Shown piece by piece: positions 8,222 through 15,614 of a stretch of DNA of 43,611 nucleotides. The notes beneath the pieces are model-generated. The model was given only the letters and a program-made list of their open reading frames with translations, did not search any database and was not told the DNA's origin. Position numbers and translations under genes: made by a program. Numbering within the stretch: the first letter of the stretch is position 1; every line of letters starts with the position of its first letter. Origin of the DNA: Candidatus Uhrbacteria bacterium (GTDB lineage: Bacteria; Patescibacteriota; Patescibacteriia; UBA9934; UBA11717); NCBI GenBank assembly GCA_003509895.1, contig DOMJ01000003.1:351-43961 (forward strand), written 5' to 3'.

Positions 8222-8845
8222 CTATTTTCTGAATGTATAGGAGATTGGAACGCCGTCTGTGGAGGGATTGAAGCTGATCGTGAGGACGCTTAAATCGTTG
8301 CTGATTGTGTAGGTGTAGGCCATGTGCAACCCATCAGCATCGGTGCTCACGGGCCCGGTACCAAGGGGAGGCGTTGTTCCACTCACCTCAATGGCTATGC
8401 CATTTGCCTGACAACGGAGCGTTGCGTTGCTCCCGGTTGGATACACCTTCAGAGTCGCCTCACTCTGTGCCGTGTCAAATGATGCCTTAAAGCTTCCACC
8501 GCCATATCCAATTCCCTCGCACGTGCTTACGCCCGGATATTCCGGTAGGCTCCTTTCTTTTAATTCATTCGTCCAATCCTCACCGTAGGCACCGTAATTT
8601 GATTCGCCGAGGTTGTTAATGGCAAACGTTGTTTCTCGACCGCTGAATGGATGAGTCTGTCCGGCAATAAGCACGGAGTCCAGTGTCCAGCTTCCAAGAA
8701 GCGCTTCATCCACGCCGTCAGCATTAATACAGCTATTCCACGGGGTTGTGGCAAGACATTGAGCAAAGGGGTCGCCGGATAAACAACCAGCACCCAGGAG
8801 CACGAGAGAGAGCACAAGGGCTCCAAATACGTTTGGTATTTTCAT
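8222..8845 (-). CDS. Lipoprotein with a lipocalin/META-like beta domain
   Basis: The start is set at 8845, where M-K-I-P-N begins a lipoprotein signal ending L-L-G-A-G-C (Cys21 of 207). The mature part starts with a cysteine-containing segment and then L-L-G-S-W-T-L-D-S-V, the opening strand seen in META and lipocalin-like domains. The rest is rich in beta-forming, Gly, Ser and Thr residues. Cysteines at mature positions suggest one or two disulfides. An extended -10 (TGC-TATACT) lies about 30 nt upstream on the minus strand. Function is unknown; ligand binding at the cell surface is only a guess from the fold. Confidence 0.7.
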   Translation of the reverse strand: MKIPNVFGALVLSLVLLGAGCLSGDPFAQCLATTPWNSCINADGVDEALLGSWTLDSVLIAGQTHPFSGRETTFAINNLGESNYGAYGEDWTNELKERSLPEYPGVSTCEGIGYGGGSFKASFDTAQSEATLKVYPTGSNATLRCQANGIAIEVSGTTPPLGTGPVSTDADGLHMAYTYTISNDLSVLTISFNPSTDGVPISYTFRK

Positions 8846-8989
8846 AGAAAGAGGAAAGGAATAAAGATAATGAAAGTATAGCATAGGGTGCAGAACACAC
8901 GGAGTAAGAGGGAGTTGATGCTTTTGACAAAGGGCATGGTTTGGGAGAAAATGTATTTACATTAACTTAAGTGCTCTATAAAACGCTCT

Positions 8990-9400
8990 ATGAAACGCAC
9001 AACACTTGGCGGCATGGTTATCGTGGCGCCGTTTGCTCTCCTGTTCTTGATCCTTATTGCGTATGCAATTTCTAACGCGGTTGCGAGTACGATGATTTTA
9101 GAGGGCTCGCTTTCCAATCAAGTAACCTCTGCAGACACAGCGAGTTTAAACAGCAATCCCTCGGATCAAGCGGCATTAAAAATAAATCCATCCGCATTAA
9201 CCATGGAGGATTCGGAGACGACCGCCTTCCAGGTGCAAGGTGAATCCGTTGATTCTTCCGTTAATGCTTCCGTTGTTGTTATGAGCATTTTCAATGCCGT
9301 TCTTGGGTTCTTGGGTGTGCTGGCTGTGCTCGGCATGTTTGTTTGTGTTCCATTGGGAATCTACTTGCTTGCAACAAAAGGAAAAGCACAAAAGTCATGA
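8990..9400 (+). CDS. Small two-helix membrane protein
   Basis: This 136-residue protein has a hydrophobic helix at about residues 8-33, a polar Ser/Asn/Asp-rich loop of about 60 residues, and a second long hydrophobic segment (about 90-128) ending in a short basic tail. No family is recognised. TATAAA lies about 10 nt before the ATG, suggesting a near-leaderless transcript. Its TGA overlaps the ATG of the CYTH gene (ATGA), so the two are translationally coupled and may act together. Confidence 0.65.
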   Translation: MKRTTLGGMVIVAPFALLFLILIAYAISNAVASTMILEGSLSNQVTSADTASLNSNPSDQAALKINPSALTMEDSETTAFQVQGESVDSSVNASVVVMSIFNAVLGFLGVLAVLGMFVCVPLGIYLLATKGKAQKS

Positions 9401-9987
9401 TGGAGGTTGAGAAAAAATTTTATCTTTCCCCGGAGGAAGAGGCCCGATTAATTGAGGGGGCAACCCGGGTGTCCACAAAAACGATCGGCGATGTGTATTT
9501 TGATCGAGGCGTGGAGTTGTGTATAACGGATCGATGGTTACGATTGCGCGACGGAATATTTGAGCTAAAATTGCCGATGCACGTCGTGGCCGATGGGAAA
9601 CCGTCCGTGGATCGGTACCAGGAGATAGAAAACGACGCAGACATTATCGCGGCTCTTGAGCTCAACCTTTCCGAGCTGTCGGAAGAGACACTTACAGCGA
9701 TTGGATTTGAAAGAATCTCCGACTATAAAACGGAGCGCACAAGCTACCAGAAGGATGGCTTTACGATCGTCTTTGACAAGATGGATTTTGGGTTTGAAAT
9801 TTGTGAGATTGAGCGCGTGGTTCCTGAGGGAACGGATTTAAATCAAGTGGCCGATGAGATTCTTGTGTTTGCGCGTAAACATGGCCTAAAAGAGGAACGT
9901 GTGCTTGGAAAATTACTCGTGTATTTGCAACGGAGGGACCCGGTTCGCTTTCAAGCCATGCAGGAGGCTGGCGTTATTCCTGAATAA
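9397..9987 (+). CDS. CYTH-domain phosphatase (thiamine-triphosphatase-like)
   Basis: The 196-residue protein begins with the CYTH signature M-E-V-E-K-K-F. It then shows R-W-L-R-L-R, E-L-K-L-P, R-Y-Q-E-I-E and a late F-E-I-C-E-I-E pair, the alternating acidic and basic residues that line the triphosphate tunnel. CYTH enzymes hydrolyse inorganic triphosphate or thiamine triphosphate, or make cAMP (class IV cyclases). The length and E-V-E-K-K-F start favour a ThTPase-like hydrolase. Two adjacent ATGs (9397 and 9400) are possible starts; the first overlaps the upstream stop. The stop is 3 nt before the cfa gene. Confidence 0.85.
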   Translation: MMEVEKKFYLSPEEEARLIEGATRVSTKTIGDVYFDRGVELCITDRWLRLRDGIFELKLPMHVVADGKPSVDRYQEIENDADIIAALELNLSELSEETLTAIGFERISDYKTERTSYQKDGFTIVFDKMDFGFEICEIERVVPEGTDLNQVADEILVFARKHGLKEERVLGKLLVYLQRRDPVRFQAMQEAGVIPE

Positions 9988-9990
9988 TCT

Positions 9991-11103
9991 ATGACAACAC
10001 AAGATCGCATCCAAGCGTTACTCGTGGGCTCGGGCATCACCATAAACGGATCAGAAACGTGGGATCCACAAATAAGGCAGGAAGGCTTTTACAAGCGAGT
10101 TTTGACAAAGGCAAATCTTGGATTGGGAGAGGCGTTTATGGACGGCTGGTGGGAGTGCCGTCAGATAGACGAGTTTATTTGTCGATTATTGAAGGTGGAT
10201 ATAAAGGATCGTCTTAAGCGCGATTGGCCGTCTGTGGCTATTGCGCTTGCTTCGGTACTACTCAACAGGCAATCAAGTAAACGCGCGTTCCATATTGGAG
10301 AGGTACATTATGATGCCGGAAACGATTTGTATGAGGCGATGTTGGATACGCGGATGGTGTATACCTGTGGATATTGGAAACAGGCACAAACGCTGGAAGA
10401 CGCGCAAGAGGCCAAGTTGGATTTGGTGTGTAAAAAAATCGGATTAAAGGCAGGTGACACAGTGTTGGACATTGGATGCGGATGGGGAAGCTTTGCCAAG
10501 TTTGCGGCCGAGCGGTACGGGGCGCAAGTGGTAGGCATTACGGTTTCCAAGGAACAAAAGAGGCTCGCAGAGGACCGTTGTAAGGGGTTGCCGGTAGAAA
10601 TTCGTTTACAGGATTACAGAGACGTAAACGAGCCGTTTGATCACATCGTGTCTCTTGGAATGATTGAACATGTTGGGTATAAAAATTATCAAACCTACAT
10701 GAAGGTAGCGGCAAAAAATCTTAAAGAGGGCGGAATGTTTTTGCTGCACACCATCGGGTCTCTTGAATCCGGTATCTCCACCGACCCGTGGATTGAAAAA
10801 TATATTTTCCCTAATTCTATGTTGCCGAGCCTTGCACAGCTTACAAAGGCGGTAGAAGGGTTGTTTGTAGTGGAGGATGTGCAGAACTTTGGGGCAGATT
10901 ACGACAAAACGCTCATGGCGTGGTTTGCCAATTTTCATGCCGCCTGGCCACAATTACGGGATCAGTACGATGAGCGATTCTATAAAATGTGGAAATATTA
11001 CCTGCTTTCCTGTGCGGGATCGTTTAGGTCTCGTAGGAATCAGTTATGGCAAATGGTGCTCTCCAAAGGTGGAGTAGAGGGTGTGTACCAATCCGTGCGA
11101 TAA
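9991..11103 (+). CDS. cfa: Cyclopropane-fatty-acyl-phospholipid synthase family methyltransferase
   Basis: The 370-residue protein has the CFA layout: an N-terminal lipid-binding region, H-Y-D-A-G-N-D-L-Y (about 109-117), then V-L-D-I-G-C-G-W-G-S, the SAM-binding loop (about 159-168), and Q-D-Y-R-D and I-E-H-V-G-Y downstream. These enzymes transfer a methylene from SAM to double bonds of membrane phospholipid acyl chains, changing membrane stability. It is tightly linked to the CYTH gene. The length is close to the E. coli enzyme (about 380). CPR bacteria usually take lipids from a host, so a lipid-modifying enzyme would act on imported or host lipids; that is an inference. Confidence 0.92.
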   Translation: MTTQDRIQALLVGSGITINGSETWDPQIRQEGFYKRVLTKANLGLGEAFMDGWWECRQIDEFICRLLKVDIKDRLKRDWPSVAIALASVLLNRQSSKRAFHIGEVHYDAGNDLYEAMLDTRMVYTCGYWKQAQTLEDAQEAKLDLVCKKIGLKAGDTVLDIGCGWGSFAKFAAERYGAQVVGITVSKEQKRLAEDRCKGLPVEIRLQDYRDVNEPFDHIVSLGMIEHVGYKNYQTYMKVAAKNLKEGGMFLLHTIGSLESGISTDPWIEKYIFPNSMLPSLAQLTKAVEGLFVVEDVQNFGADYDKTLMAWFANFHAAWPQLRDQYDERFYKMWKYYLLSCAGSFRSRRNQLWQMVLSKGGVEGVYQSVR

Positions 11104-11163
11104 AAGAGATAAACGATTGAAGTCAAAAAGGCGCTTATTTTAGTCAAATATTTTAGTTCAAAC

Positions 11164-11202
11164 AAACGAGGGGTTGACAAACGCCTCGTTTTGTGTTATA
11201 AA
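11164..11202 (+). promoter_or_regulatory. Promoter of the structured RNA, embedded in a terminator-like hairpin
   Basis: TTGACA (11174-11179), a 17-nt spacer and TATAAA (11197-11202) form one of the best promoters in the window. The -35 lies in the loop of an 8-bp hairpin (AAACGAGG 11164-11171 with CCTCGTTT 11184-11191) followed by T-rich sequence. This hairpin may terminate transcripts coming from cfa. Confidence 0.85.
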
Positions 11203-11204
11203 GG

Positions 11205-11670
11205 GTCCATCGCAATGGGTGAGCAACTGGCTCCCAGCGATTGACGGCGACCGCCCCTTCTGGGGCGAGACAATCGTTGCTCTCTGCGGAGAGAGTAACG
11301 TGTCGGCCCTGAAAAGCCGATAGATCCCCAATGGTACTCCGTCATTGGTACCAAAGGGCGTGGCAGCGACGGCGGCTGCAACGGTCCAGTTCGTCTTTGG
11401 CAAAACAGGAGCAATCCTACCATTGACGACCGATACAGAGGAAAGAAAGGAACGCGTTCGTGCTGTAAGCGCGTGGGTACCTTTCCTCTGTATGGACCAA
11501 AAAAAACATACGGCCAATCCCTCCCGTCCGATTGGGTGAGGCCGTTTGCAGGGGGTGTGCCGGAGGCACGCCGGCGCACCCCCTCCCTTTCCCTCACGGG
11601 GAAAGAACATCGACGTCCGCGAGGCGCTTAGCATGGAGTTATCCATCTGCTGGCGCCTCGTTTTCGTTTT
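11205..11670 (+). ncRNA. Large structured RNA of about 465 nt, family not recognised
   Basis: This stretch has its own consensus promoter and a terminal hairpin with U tract, and no convincing coding frame; the open minus-strand frames are shadows of the stems. I find at least twelve helices. They include GCGAUUG/CAAUCGU enclosing CGCCCC-UUCU-GGGGCG; CUCUCU/AGAGAG; UCGGC/GCCGA; CCAAUG/CAUUGG; GCAGC/GCUGC; UCGUC/GACGA enclosing AGGA-GCAA-UCCU (a GNRA tetraloop). A perfect 13-bp helix joins 11433-11445 to 11481-11493. ACGGCC pairs with GGCCGU, and a 13-bp GC helix joins 11551-11563 to 11571-11583. CUUUCCC pairs with GGGAAAG. A possible closing pair GGUCC (11204-11208)/GGACC (11494-11498) would join the 5' part. 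Hallmarks of tmRNA, RNase P RNA, SRP RNA and 6S RNA are not seen. Confidence 0.75.
11620..11670 (+). terminator. Terminator of the structured RNA
   Basis: CGAGGCGC pairs with GCGCCTCG. Inside it AGC-ATGGA pairs with TCCAT-GCT, leaving a two-base bulge. TTTTCGTTTT follows. Confidence 0.9.
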
Positions 11671-11691
11671 ACGCGCACGTCATCTAATTTC

Positions 11692-11721
11692 GTTGCGTTT
11701 ACCGCTCAATATTGTTACTGT
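11692..11721 (+). promoter_or_regulatory. Promoter of the RNA methyltransferase, leaderless
   Basis: TTGCGT, a 17-nt spacer and TACTGT are followed 7 nt later by the ATG at 11729. It starts about 20 nt after the upstream terminator, so the two genes are separate transcripts. Confidence 0.6.
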
Positions 11722-11728
11722 GCGGCAC

Positions 11729-13009
11729 ATGGAACGCGTTACGATAGAAAAAATGGTCTTTGGCGGGCAGGGGATGGGGCGTCTTGCAGACGGTCCGATT
11801 GCTTTTGTCTGGAACGCTCTCCCGGGCGAGGAGGTGGAAATAGAGGTGATCAAAAAAAAGCACGGATATCGTGAGGGCATTGCACGCACGATTTTACAAC
11901 CATCTGTGGATCGCATAGAGCCGTTGGAGCCCGGATCGTATTTATCTACGTCTCCTTGGCAGATGATGACCTTTGAGGCAGAGCAACGGTACAAGACAGA
12001 GATGGCTCGAGAAGCATTTGCCAAACTCGGCCATATAGAATTTCAGGCATTACCGATTGAGGGAGATGCGTCTGCTCTGTACGGCTACCGCAACAAAATA
12101 GAATTTTCTTTTTTTACAGAAACCCGCGAGTCTCCGTTGCAACTCTGTTTTTACGCACGCGGTTCCCATCAAAAAATTGCCGTAGAGGGCAGCGCGTTGG
12201 CTGAGCCGATTATCAATGAAGTCGCACACCGCGTATTGGATTGGCTCATTGCGCAGAAAATCAATCGCTTGGATTTAAAAACGCTGATTGTGCGCAGTAA
12301 TGGGCAAGGACAAGCCATTGCCGCATTGTTTGTAAAAGAAACGCTGGATGTAGATGTGTATCCGGAGCTCACCGGGCAGTTTAAGGGATTTCAAATTTAT
12401 TATTCCAACCCAAAAAGCCCCGCGTCTGTCCCAACCGATTTGTTGTACTCACAGGGCGACGATTTTTTATTGGTGGACATTCAGAGCGTTACCATGCGCT
12501 GTGGCCTGCTCAGCTTCTTTCAGGTCAATCAACCGATCTTTGCTAAAACCCTCACGGATATTCAAACGTTTCTTGGACCACAACAGCACATTGTGGATGT
12601 GTACTCCGGCGTTGGATCCATTGGTCTGACGCTTGCGAGTAAGGCCGCATCTGTGACGCTTGTTGAGAGTAACAGCGAGGCGTGTGCGTACGCGCGGCAA
12701 AATGTTGCGTTAAACAAATTTACCAATGTGTCGGTTGTAGAGGCGACAGCAGAACGCGTGGTGGAGGAGATTGTGGGAGATCGGATGATTATTTTAGACC
12801 CACCGCGCGCCGGTGTTCATACAGATGTGATTGATCGCCTTTTGGAGGTATTGCCACCAAAAATTGCGTACCTCTCCTGTAATATTTCTACACAAGCACG
12901 CGACATCCAACTTTTGTTAGGGTCCTACAAAATTGTTCACGCAGCTCTTTACAACTACTTTCCAAGAACACCGCACGTGGAATCTTTGGTGTTTCTGGAG
13001 CGGCGTTAA
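11729..13009 (+). CDS. RNA (uracil-5-)-methyltransferase, RlmD/TrmA family
   Basis: The 426-residue protein starts with a TRAM domain (M-E-R-V-T-I-E-K-M-V-F-G-G-Q-G-M-G, about 1-60). The Y-R-N-K-I-E-F-S-F block and the Rossmann methyltransferase with V-D-V-Y-S-G-V-G-S-I-G-L, I-L-D-P-P-R-A-G and catalytic L-S-C-N follow. This family makes 5-methyluridine in 23S rRNA (RlmD, RlmCD) or tRNA. The four-cysteine iron-sulfur motif of E. coli RlmD is not visible, so it is closer to cluster-free RlmCD-like forms; the target position is uncertain. The ATG at 11729 was chosen because the longer frame runs back through the RNA terminator. Confidence 0.9.
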   Translation: MERVTIEKMVFGGQGMGRLADGPIAFVWNALPGEEVEIEVIKKKHGYREGIARTILQPSVDRIEPLEPGSYLSTSPWQMMTFEAEQRYKTEMAREAFAKLGHIEFQALPIEGDASALYGYRNKIEFSFFTETRESPLQLCFYARGSHQKIAVEGSALAEPIINEVAHRVLDWLIAQKINRLDLKTLIVRSNGQGQAIAALFVKETLDVDVYPELTGQFKGFQIYYSNPKSPASVPTDLLYSQGDDFLLVDIQSVTMRCGLLSFFQVNQPIFAKTLTDIQTFLGPQQHIVDVYSGVGSIGLTLASKAASVTLVESNSEACAYARQNVALNKFTNVSVVEATAERVVEEIVGDRMIILDPPRAGVHTDVIDRLLEVLPPKIAYLSCNISTQARDIQLLLGSYKIVHAALYNYFPRTPHVESLVFLERR

Positions 13010-13014
13010 CGTGT

Positions 13015-13020
13015 TACAAT
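13015..13020 (+). promoter_or_regulatory. Extended -10 promoter before dsbA
   Basis: TGT-TACAAT lies just after the methyltransferase stop and 18 nt before the ATG of the DsbA gene. Confidence 0.55.
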
Positions 13021-13038
13021 ACATACCAATAATGATCT

Positions 13039-13785
13039 ATGAAAAATTCAACCAAAAAAAGTCTTTACCTGTGGGGAGGGTCGTTCCTTGCTCTGGGCTT
13101 ATTAGTTTGGGGTCTTGCAAGAATGAGTGGTGGGTATAACAGTGGAACGTTTAACGCGGTTCCGTTGGACCTCACTTCTGCGGCGGAGTTTGAGCACGTG
13201 AAGGGTCCGATGGATGCGGGTGTGACCATTGTGGAGTATTCGGATTTTCAGTGCCCATATTGTAAGCAAGCCGTCCCGGTGGTGGAGCAGATTTTGGCAG
13301 AGTATCCGGACACGGTGAACCTTATTTACAGACACTACCCATTAAGACAAGCACACGCACAGACGCAACTGGCGGCAGAGGTATCGGAGGCGGCGGGTAG
13401 ACAGGGAAAATTTTGGGAAATGCATGATGTTTTGTTTGCCAATCAAGAAAAATGGTCGGGAAATTTGGGAGCTCGATCCATTTTTGAAGCGTATGCCGAG
13501 GCATTAGAATTAGACGTTGCATTATTTAAAACAGATTTACAGGATCGGGCGCTCGCAGAGAAGGTTCAACATGATTATGAAAGTGGCAACGATGCCGGTG
13601 TACGGGGAACCCCTACGTTTTTTATTAATGGCGTTAAGTTAAAAGTCCCCAGTTATGCCGGATTTGTGGAGGCCATCAATACGGAACTTGACCGCCTGGA
13701 GGAGGTGCGCGAATCCACGATCAATGCGGGAGAAAGCGGCAGTAATCCGGAAACAGTAGGAACGGATGCTCCAACAGCTGAATAA
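13039..13785 (+). CDS. DsbA-like membrane-anchored thiol-disulfide oxidoreductase
   Basis: The 248-residue protein has an N-terminal membrane anchor (about residues 9-28). A thioredoxin-fold domain follows with V-E-Y-S-D-F-Q-C-P-Y-C (active cysteines C72 and C75) and, much later, the cis-proline loop G-T-P-T-F-F-I-N-G. This is the DsbA/DsbG-like Thioredoxin_4 family, with an inserted helical domain. It introduces disulfides into exported proteins on the outer face of the membrane. VKOR follows 1 nt after the stop and is its expected reoxidation partner. The C-terminal 30 residues are a polar, probably disordered tail. Confidence 0.93.
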   Translation: MKNSTKKSLYLWGGSFLALGLLVWGLARMSGGYNSGTFNAVPLDLTSAAEFEHVKGPMDAGVTIVEYSDFQCPYCKQAVPVVEQILAEYPDTVNLIYRHYPLRQAHAQTQLAAEVSEAAGRQGKFWEMHDVLFANQEKWSGNLGARSIFEAYAEALELDVALFKTDLQDRALAEKVQHDYESGNDAGVRGTPTFFINGVKLKVPSYAGFVEAINTELDRLEEVRESTINAGESGSNPETVGTDAPTAE

Positions 13786-13786
13786 C

Positions 13787-14224
13787 ATGACATCCAAGTT
13801 GACAACGTGGATTGCGCGAGGACTCCTCTTGGTGAGTCCGATTGGGTTTTTGGATGCAACATACCTCACGCTCAAACACTACGCCGGTCAAACGGTCGGC
13901 TGCACCATTACGCAAGGGTGCGAGATTGTTACCACAAGCAGCTACTCTGTTTTTTATGGTATTCCTGTGGCGTTATTTGGAGTACTCTATTATCTGCTTA
14001 TTGTTTTGCTGATGATAGCCTATGTTGATCGTAAGCAAGAGAACGTCATTCGTCTTGCCTGTTGGATCACGCCTGTGGGTTTTGTCGCATCTTTGTACTT
14101 TGTTGGTATTCAAGCGTTTGTTTTACAGGCCTGGTGTCAGTATTGTATTGGGTCTGCCATAACATCCACTCTTTTGTTTTTGTTGGGAATGACTTACTTG
14201 GCAACGCATAAACGCTCAAATTAA
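13787..14224 (+). CDS. VKOR-family protein, DsbA reoxidation partner
   Basis: This 145-residue, four-helix membrane protein has the classic VKOR pattern: C39 and C45 in the first extracellular loop, the S-S-Y-S-V-F-Y-G-I-P-V signature (Ser53 region), and the active-site pair C-Q-Y-C (C117, C120) before helix 4. It passes electrons from reduced DsbA to quinone. The ATG at 13787, 1 nt after the dsbA stop, is preferred over an in-frame ATG at 13766 inside dsbA, since it begins just before the first helix. It is the short, typical form, unlike the extended VKOR at 7122-8129. Confidence 0.93.
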   Translation: MTSKLTTWIARGLLLVSPIGFLDATYLTLKHYAGQTVGCTITQGCEIVTTSSYSVFYGIPVALFGVLYYLLIVLLMIAYVDRKQENVIRLACWITPVGFVASLYFVGIQAFVLQAWCQYCIGSAITSTLLFLLGMTYLATHKRSN

Positions 14225-14225
14225 T

Positions 14226-14398
14226 ATGTTGTGGTATTGGATCCTTGGAGCCCTGTTTGTGATTCTCCTTACTTTATTTGTGGGAGCGGTGATGGCAAAA
14301 AAAACAGAATCCGTTCTCGTGGGAGAAGTATGGGCTGTTTTCTTTCTCATTATTTTCGTAGGTGTCTATTTTTTGATCGGTGCTCTGTTGCGCTAGCT
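14226..14398 (+). pseudogene. Small two-helix membrane ORF interrupted by a 1-nt frameshift in a T tract
   Basis: An ATG 1 nt after the VKOR stop opens a frame that encodes a hydrophobic helix (about residues 3-23) and a short K-K-T-E-S loop, then hits TAG at 14361 after 45 codons. The -1 frame from the T6 run at 14338-14343 continues as a second clean hydrophobic helix to TAG at 14396. One extra T in that run would give a 57-residue, two-helix protein. This is either a real mutation, an assembly error in a homopolymer, or programmed slippage. No ideal slippery heptamer is present in the zero frame. Confidence 0.45.
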
Positions 14399-14466
14399 GT
14401 CCACAGAAATAGTTTTGATACAAGCGTGCATGAGATACAATAACCGTATCATTCTTATTCTATTTT

Positions 14467-15528
14467 ATGGCATATAACATTCCAACTGGACCGATTGGCC
14501 AGATGAATCTCGGGGGCGGACCGATGCGTACCAAAAAGCAGCCGAATATTTTACAAGCAATTGCCGGAGCCTTTGTAGGTGTACTGCTTGTTCTTGGGTC
14601 GCCTGTGGCTATGTGGATGGCGGGCTCCCAGCACCGAGCAAAAGATTTTCAGGCGGCGCAACAGGTGAACGCCGATACGGCCGTGTCGGGATACGTTACA
14701 TTACGTGGAACCCCATCCTTTGTTATAAAAGGGGCAGGAGAAAATTGTTTTGGGGGATCTTGTGTGTATGAGCATGAGAGTGTAGAACGATTGGAAACAA
14801 AGCAAAGTTTAGAGTGTTCCAAAGACATAAAACAAGATGGGATGACACGCATTCTCTCCCAAGACGGATCGGAATACAACGATGAAACAGGAGAAACGGT
14901 ACCGTGTTATCAAGTGGAGCGAGACAGTTGGGTCGTAAAGGCGGAGCACGTTTTGGCGAACGATCTATTGGTTGGAGCCTATACGATTACGCCAAATGAG
15001 TCGGCAGAATATTTGGAAACGATTGAAACAATCAACGAAACAGAACTTGATTTAAATGAGAAGGTGATTGCAAGAAGCGTTTACACAACCTTTTTAACAC
15101 CGGATCAGTTGCTTGTTGCAGGTGAATCAACAAACGGTCGTATTGTGCAACCATTAGAGAAGACGTATGTTTTCTCTCAATTTGACCACGCGCTCACCTT
15201 GCAGAAATTAGGTGAAAGAGACAAGGAAAGCCGAATGGTTCTTTGGGTCATCACATTTTTTATGATCTTTATTGGGTATAGTTTGATTTTTGGACCACTA
15301 CACTCGCTTGCACGTATTGCGTTGCACATTCCGGGACTCGCCCCCGTGGGACGCGCGATTGCGCAAGGGTCACGAGCGATGATCGGGGTGCTTTCCTTTA
15401 TTCTCTCCGTTCTTACTTGGATTATTGTGTGGTTCTTTGTCACGATTATTCAGATCTGGTGGATTGGACTGATTGTGCTCGTTCTCCTTGGAGGCTTTGG
15501 TTGGTGGCTCTCAAAACGAAATAAATAA
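14467..15528 (+). CDS. TMEM43-family membrane protein
   Basis: The 353-residue protein has an N-terminal helix (about 33-51), a large extracytoplasmic domain with four cysteines and many acidic residues (about 60-255), and three to four C-terminal helices. The C-terminal block F-G-P-L-H-S-L-A-R, then I-P-G-L-A-P-V-G-R and helices in rapid succession, is the pattern of the TMEM43/LUMA family. That family is found in scattered bacteria and in animal nuclear membranes, and its bacterial function is unknown. A TACAAT -10 lies about 30 nt upstream. It lies downstream of the DsbA/VKOR pair, and its cysteine-rich domain could be a client. Confidence 0.75.
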   Translation: MAYNIPTGPIGQMNLGGGPMRTKKQPNILQAIAGAFVGVLLVLGSPVAMWMAGSQHRAKDFQAAQQVNADTAVSGYVTLRGTPSFVIKGAGENCFGGSCVYEHESVERLETKQSLECSKDIKQDGMTRILSQDGSEYNDETGETVPCYQVERDSWVVKAEHVLANDLLVGAYTITPNESAEYLETIETINETELDLNEKVIARSVYTTFLTPDQLLVAGESTNGRIVQPLEKTYVFSQFDHALTLQKLGERDKESRMVLWVITFFMIFIGYSLIFGPLHSLARIALHIPGLAPVGRAIAQGSRAMIGVLSFILSVLTWIIVWFFVTIIQIWWIGLIVLVLLGGFGWWLSKRNK

Positions 15529-15531
15529 GAA

Positions 15532-15604
15532 TCAAAAAACAGCCCTTCTAGGTCTTTGTGAGGTACAACGCATGTATCTCTTAGACAAGGGGCTGTTTTG
15601 TTTT
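15532..15604. terminator. Composite nested-hairpin bidirectional terminator
   Basis: AAAACAGCCC (15536-15545) pairs with GGGCTGTTTT (15590-15599). Inside, GTCT pairs with AGAC, and GAGGTAC (15560-15566) with GTATCTC (15574-15580). T runs lie on both sides. It separates convergent genes. Confidence 0.8.
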
Positions 15605-15614
15605 TAATCGGTCG

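Noticed and set aside
11158..11646. Long open frames on the minus strand opposite the structured RNA
   Set aside because: They run through the promoter and terminator stems, have no ribosome binding site or recognisable domains, and their openness follows from the GC-rich stems.
11205..11670. RNase P RNA or tmRNA
   Set aside because: The GAGGAAAGUCC and ACAGAA core of RNase P, and the tRNA-like ends and tag frame of tmRNA, are absent. The GAGGAAAG present is fully base-paired in a 13-bp helix.
14338..14345. Programmed -1 frameshift signal
   Set aside because: The zero-frame codons do not form an X-XXY-YYZ heptamer and no clear downstream pseudoknot is visible. A simple indel is more likely.
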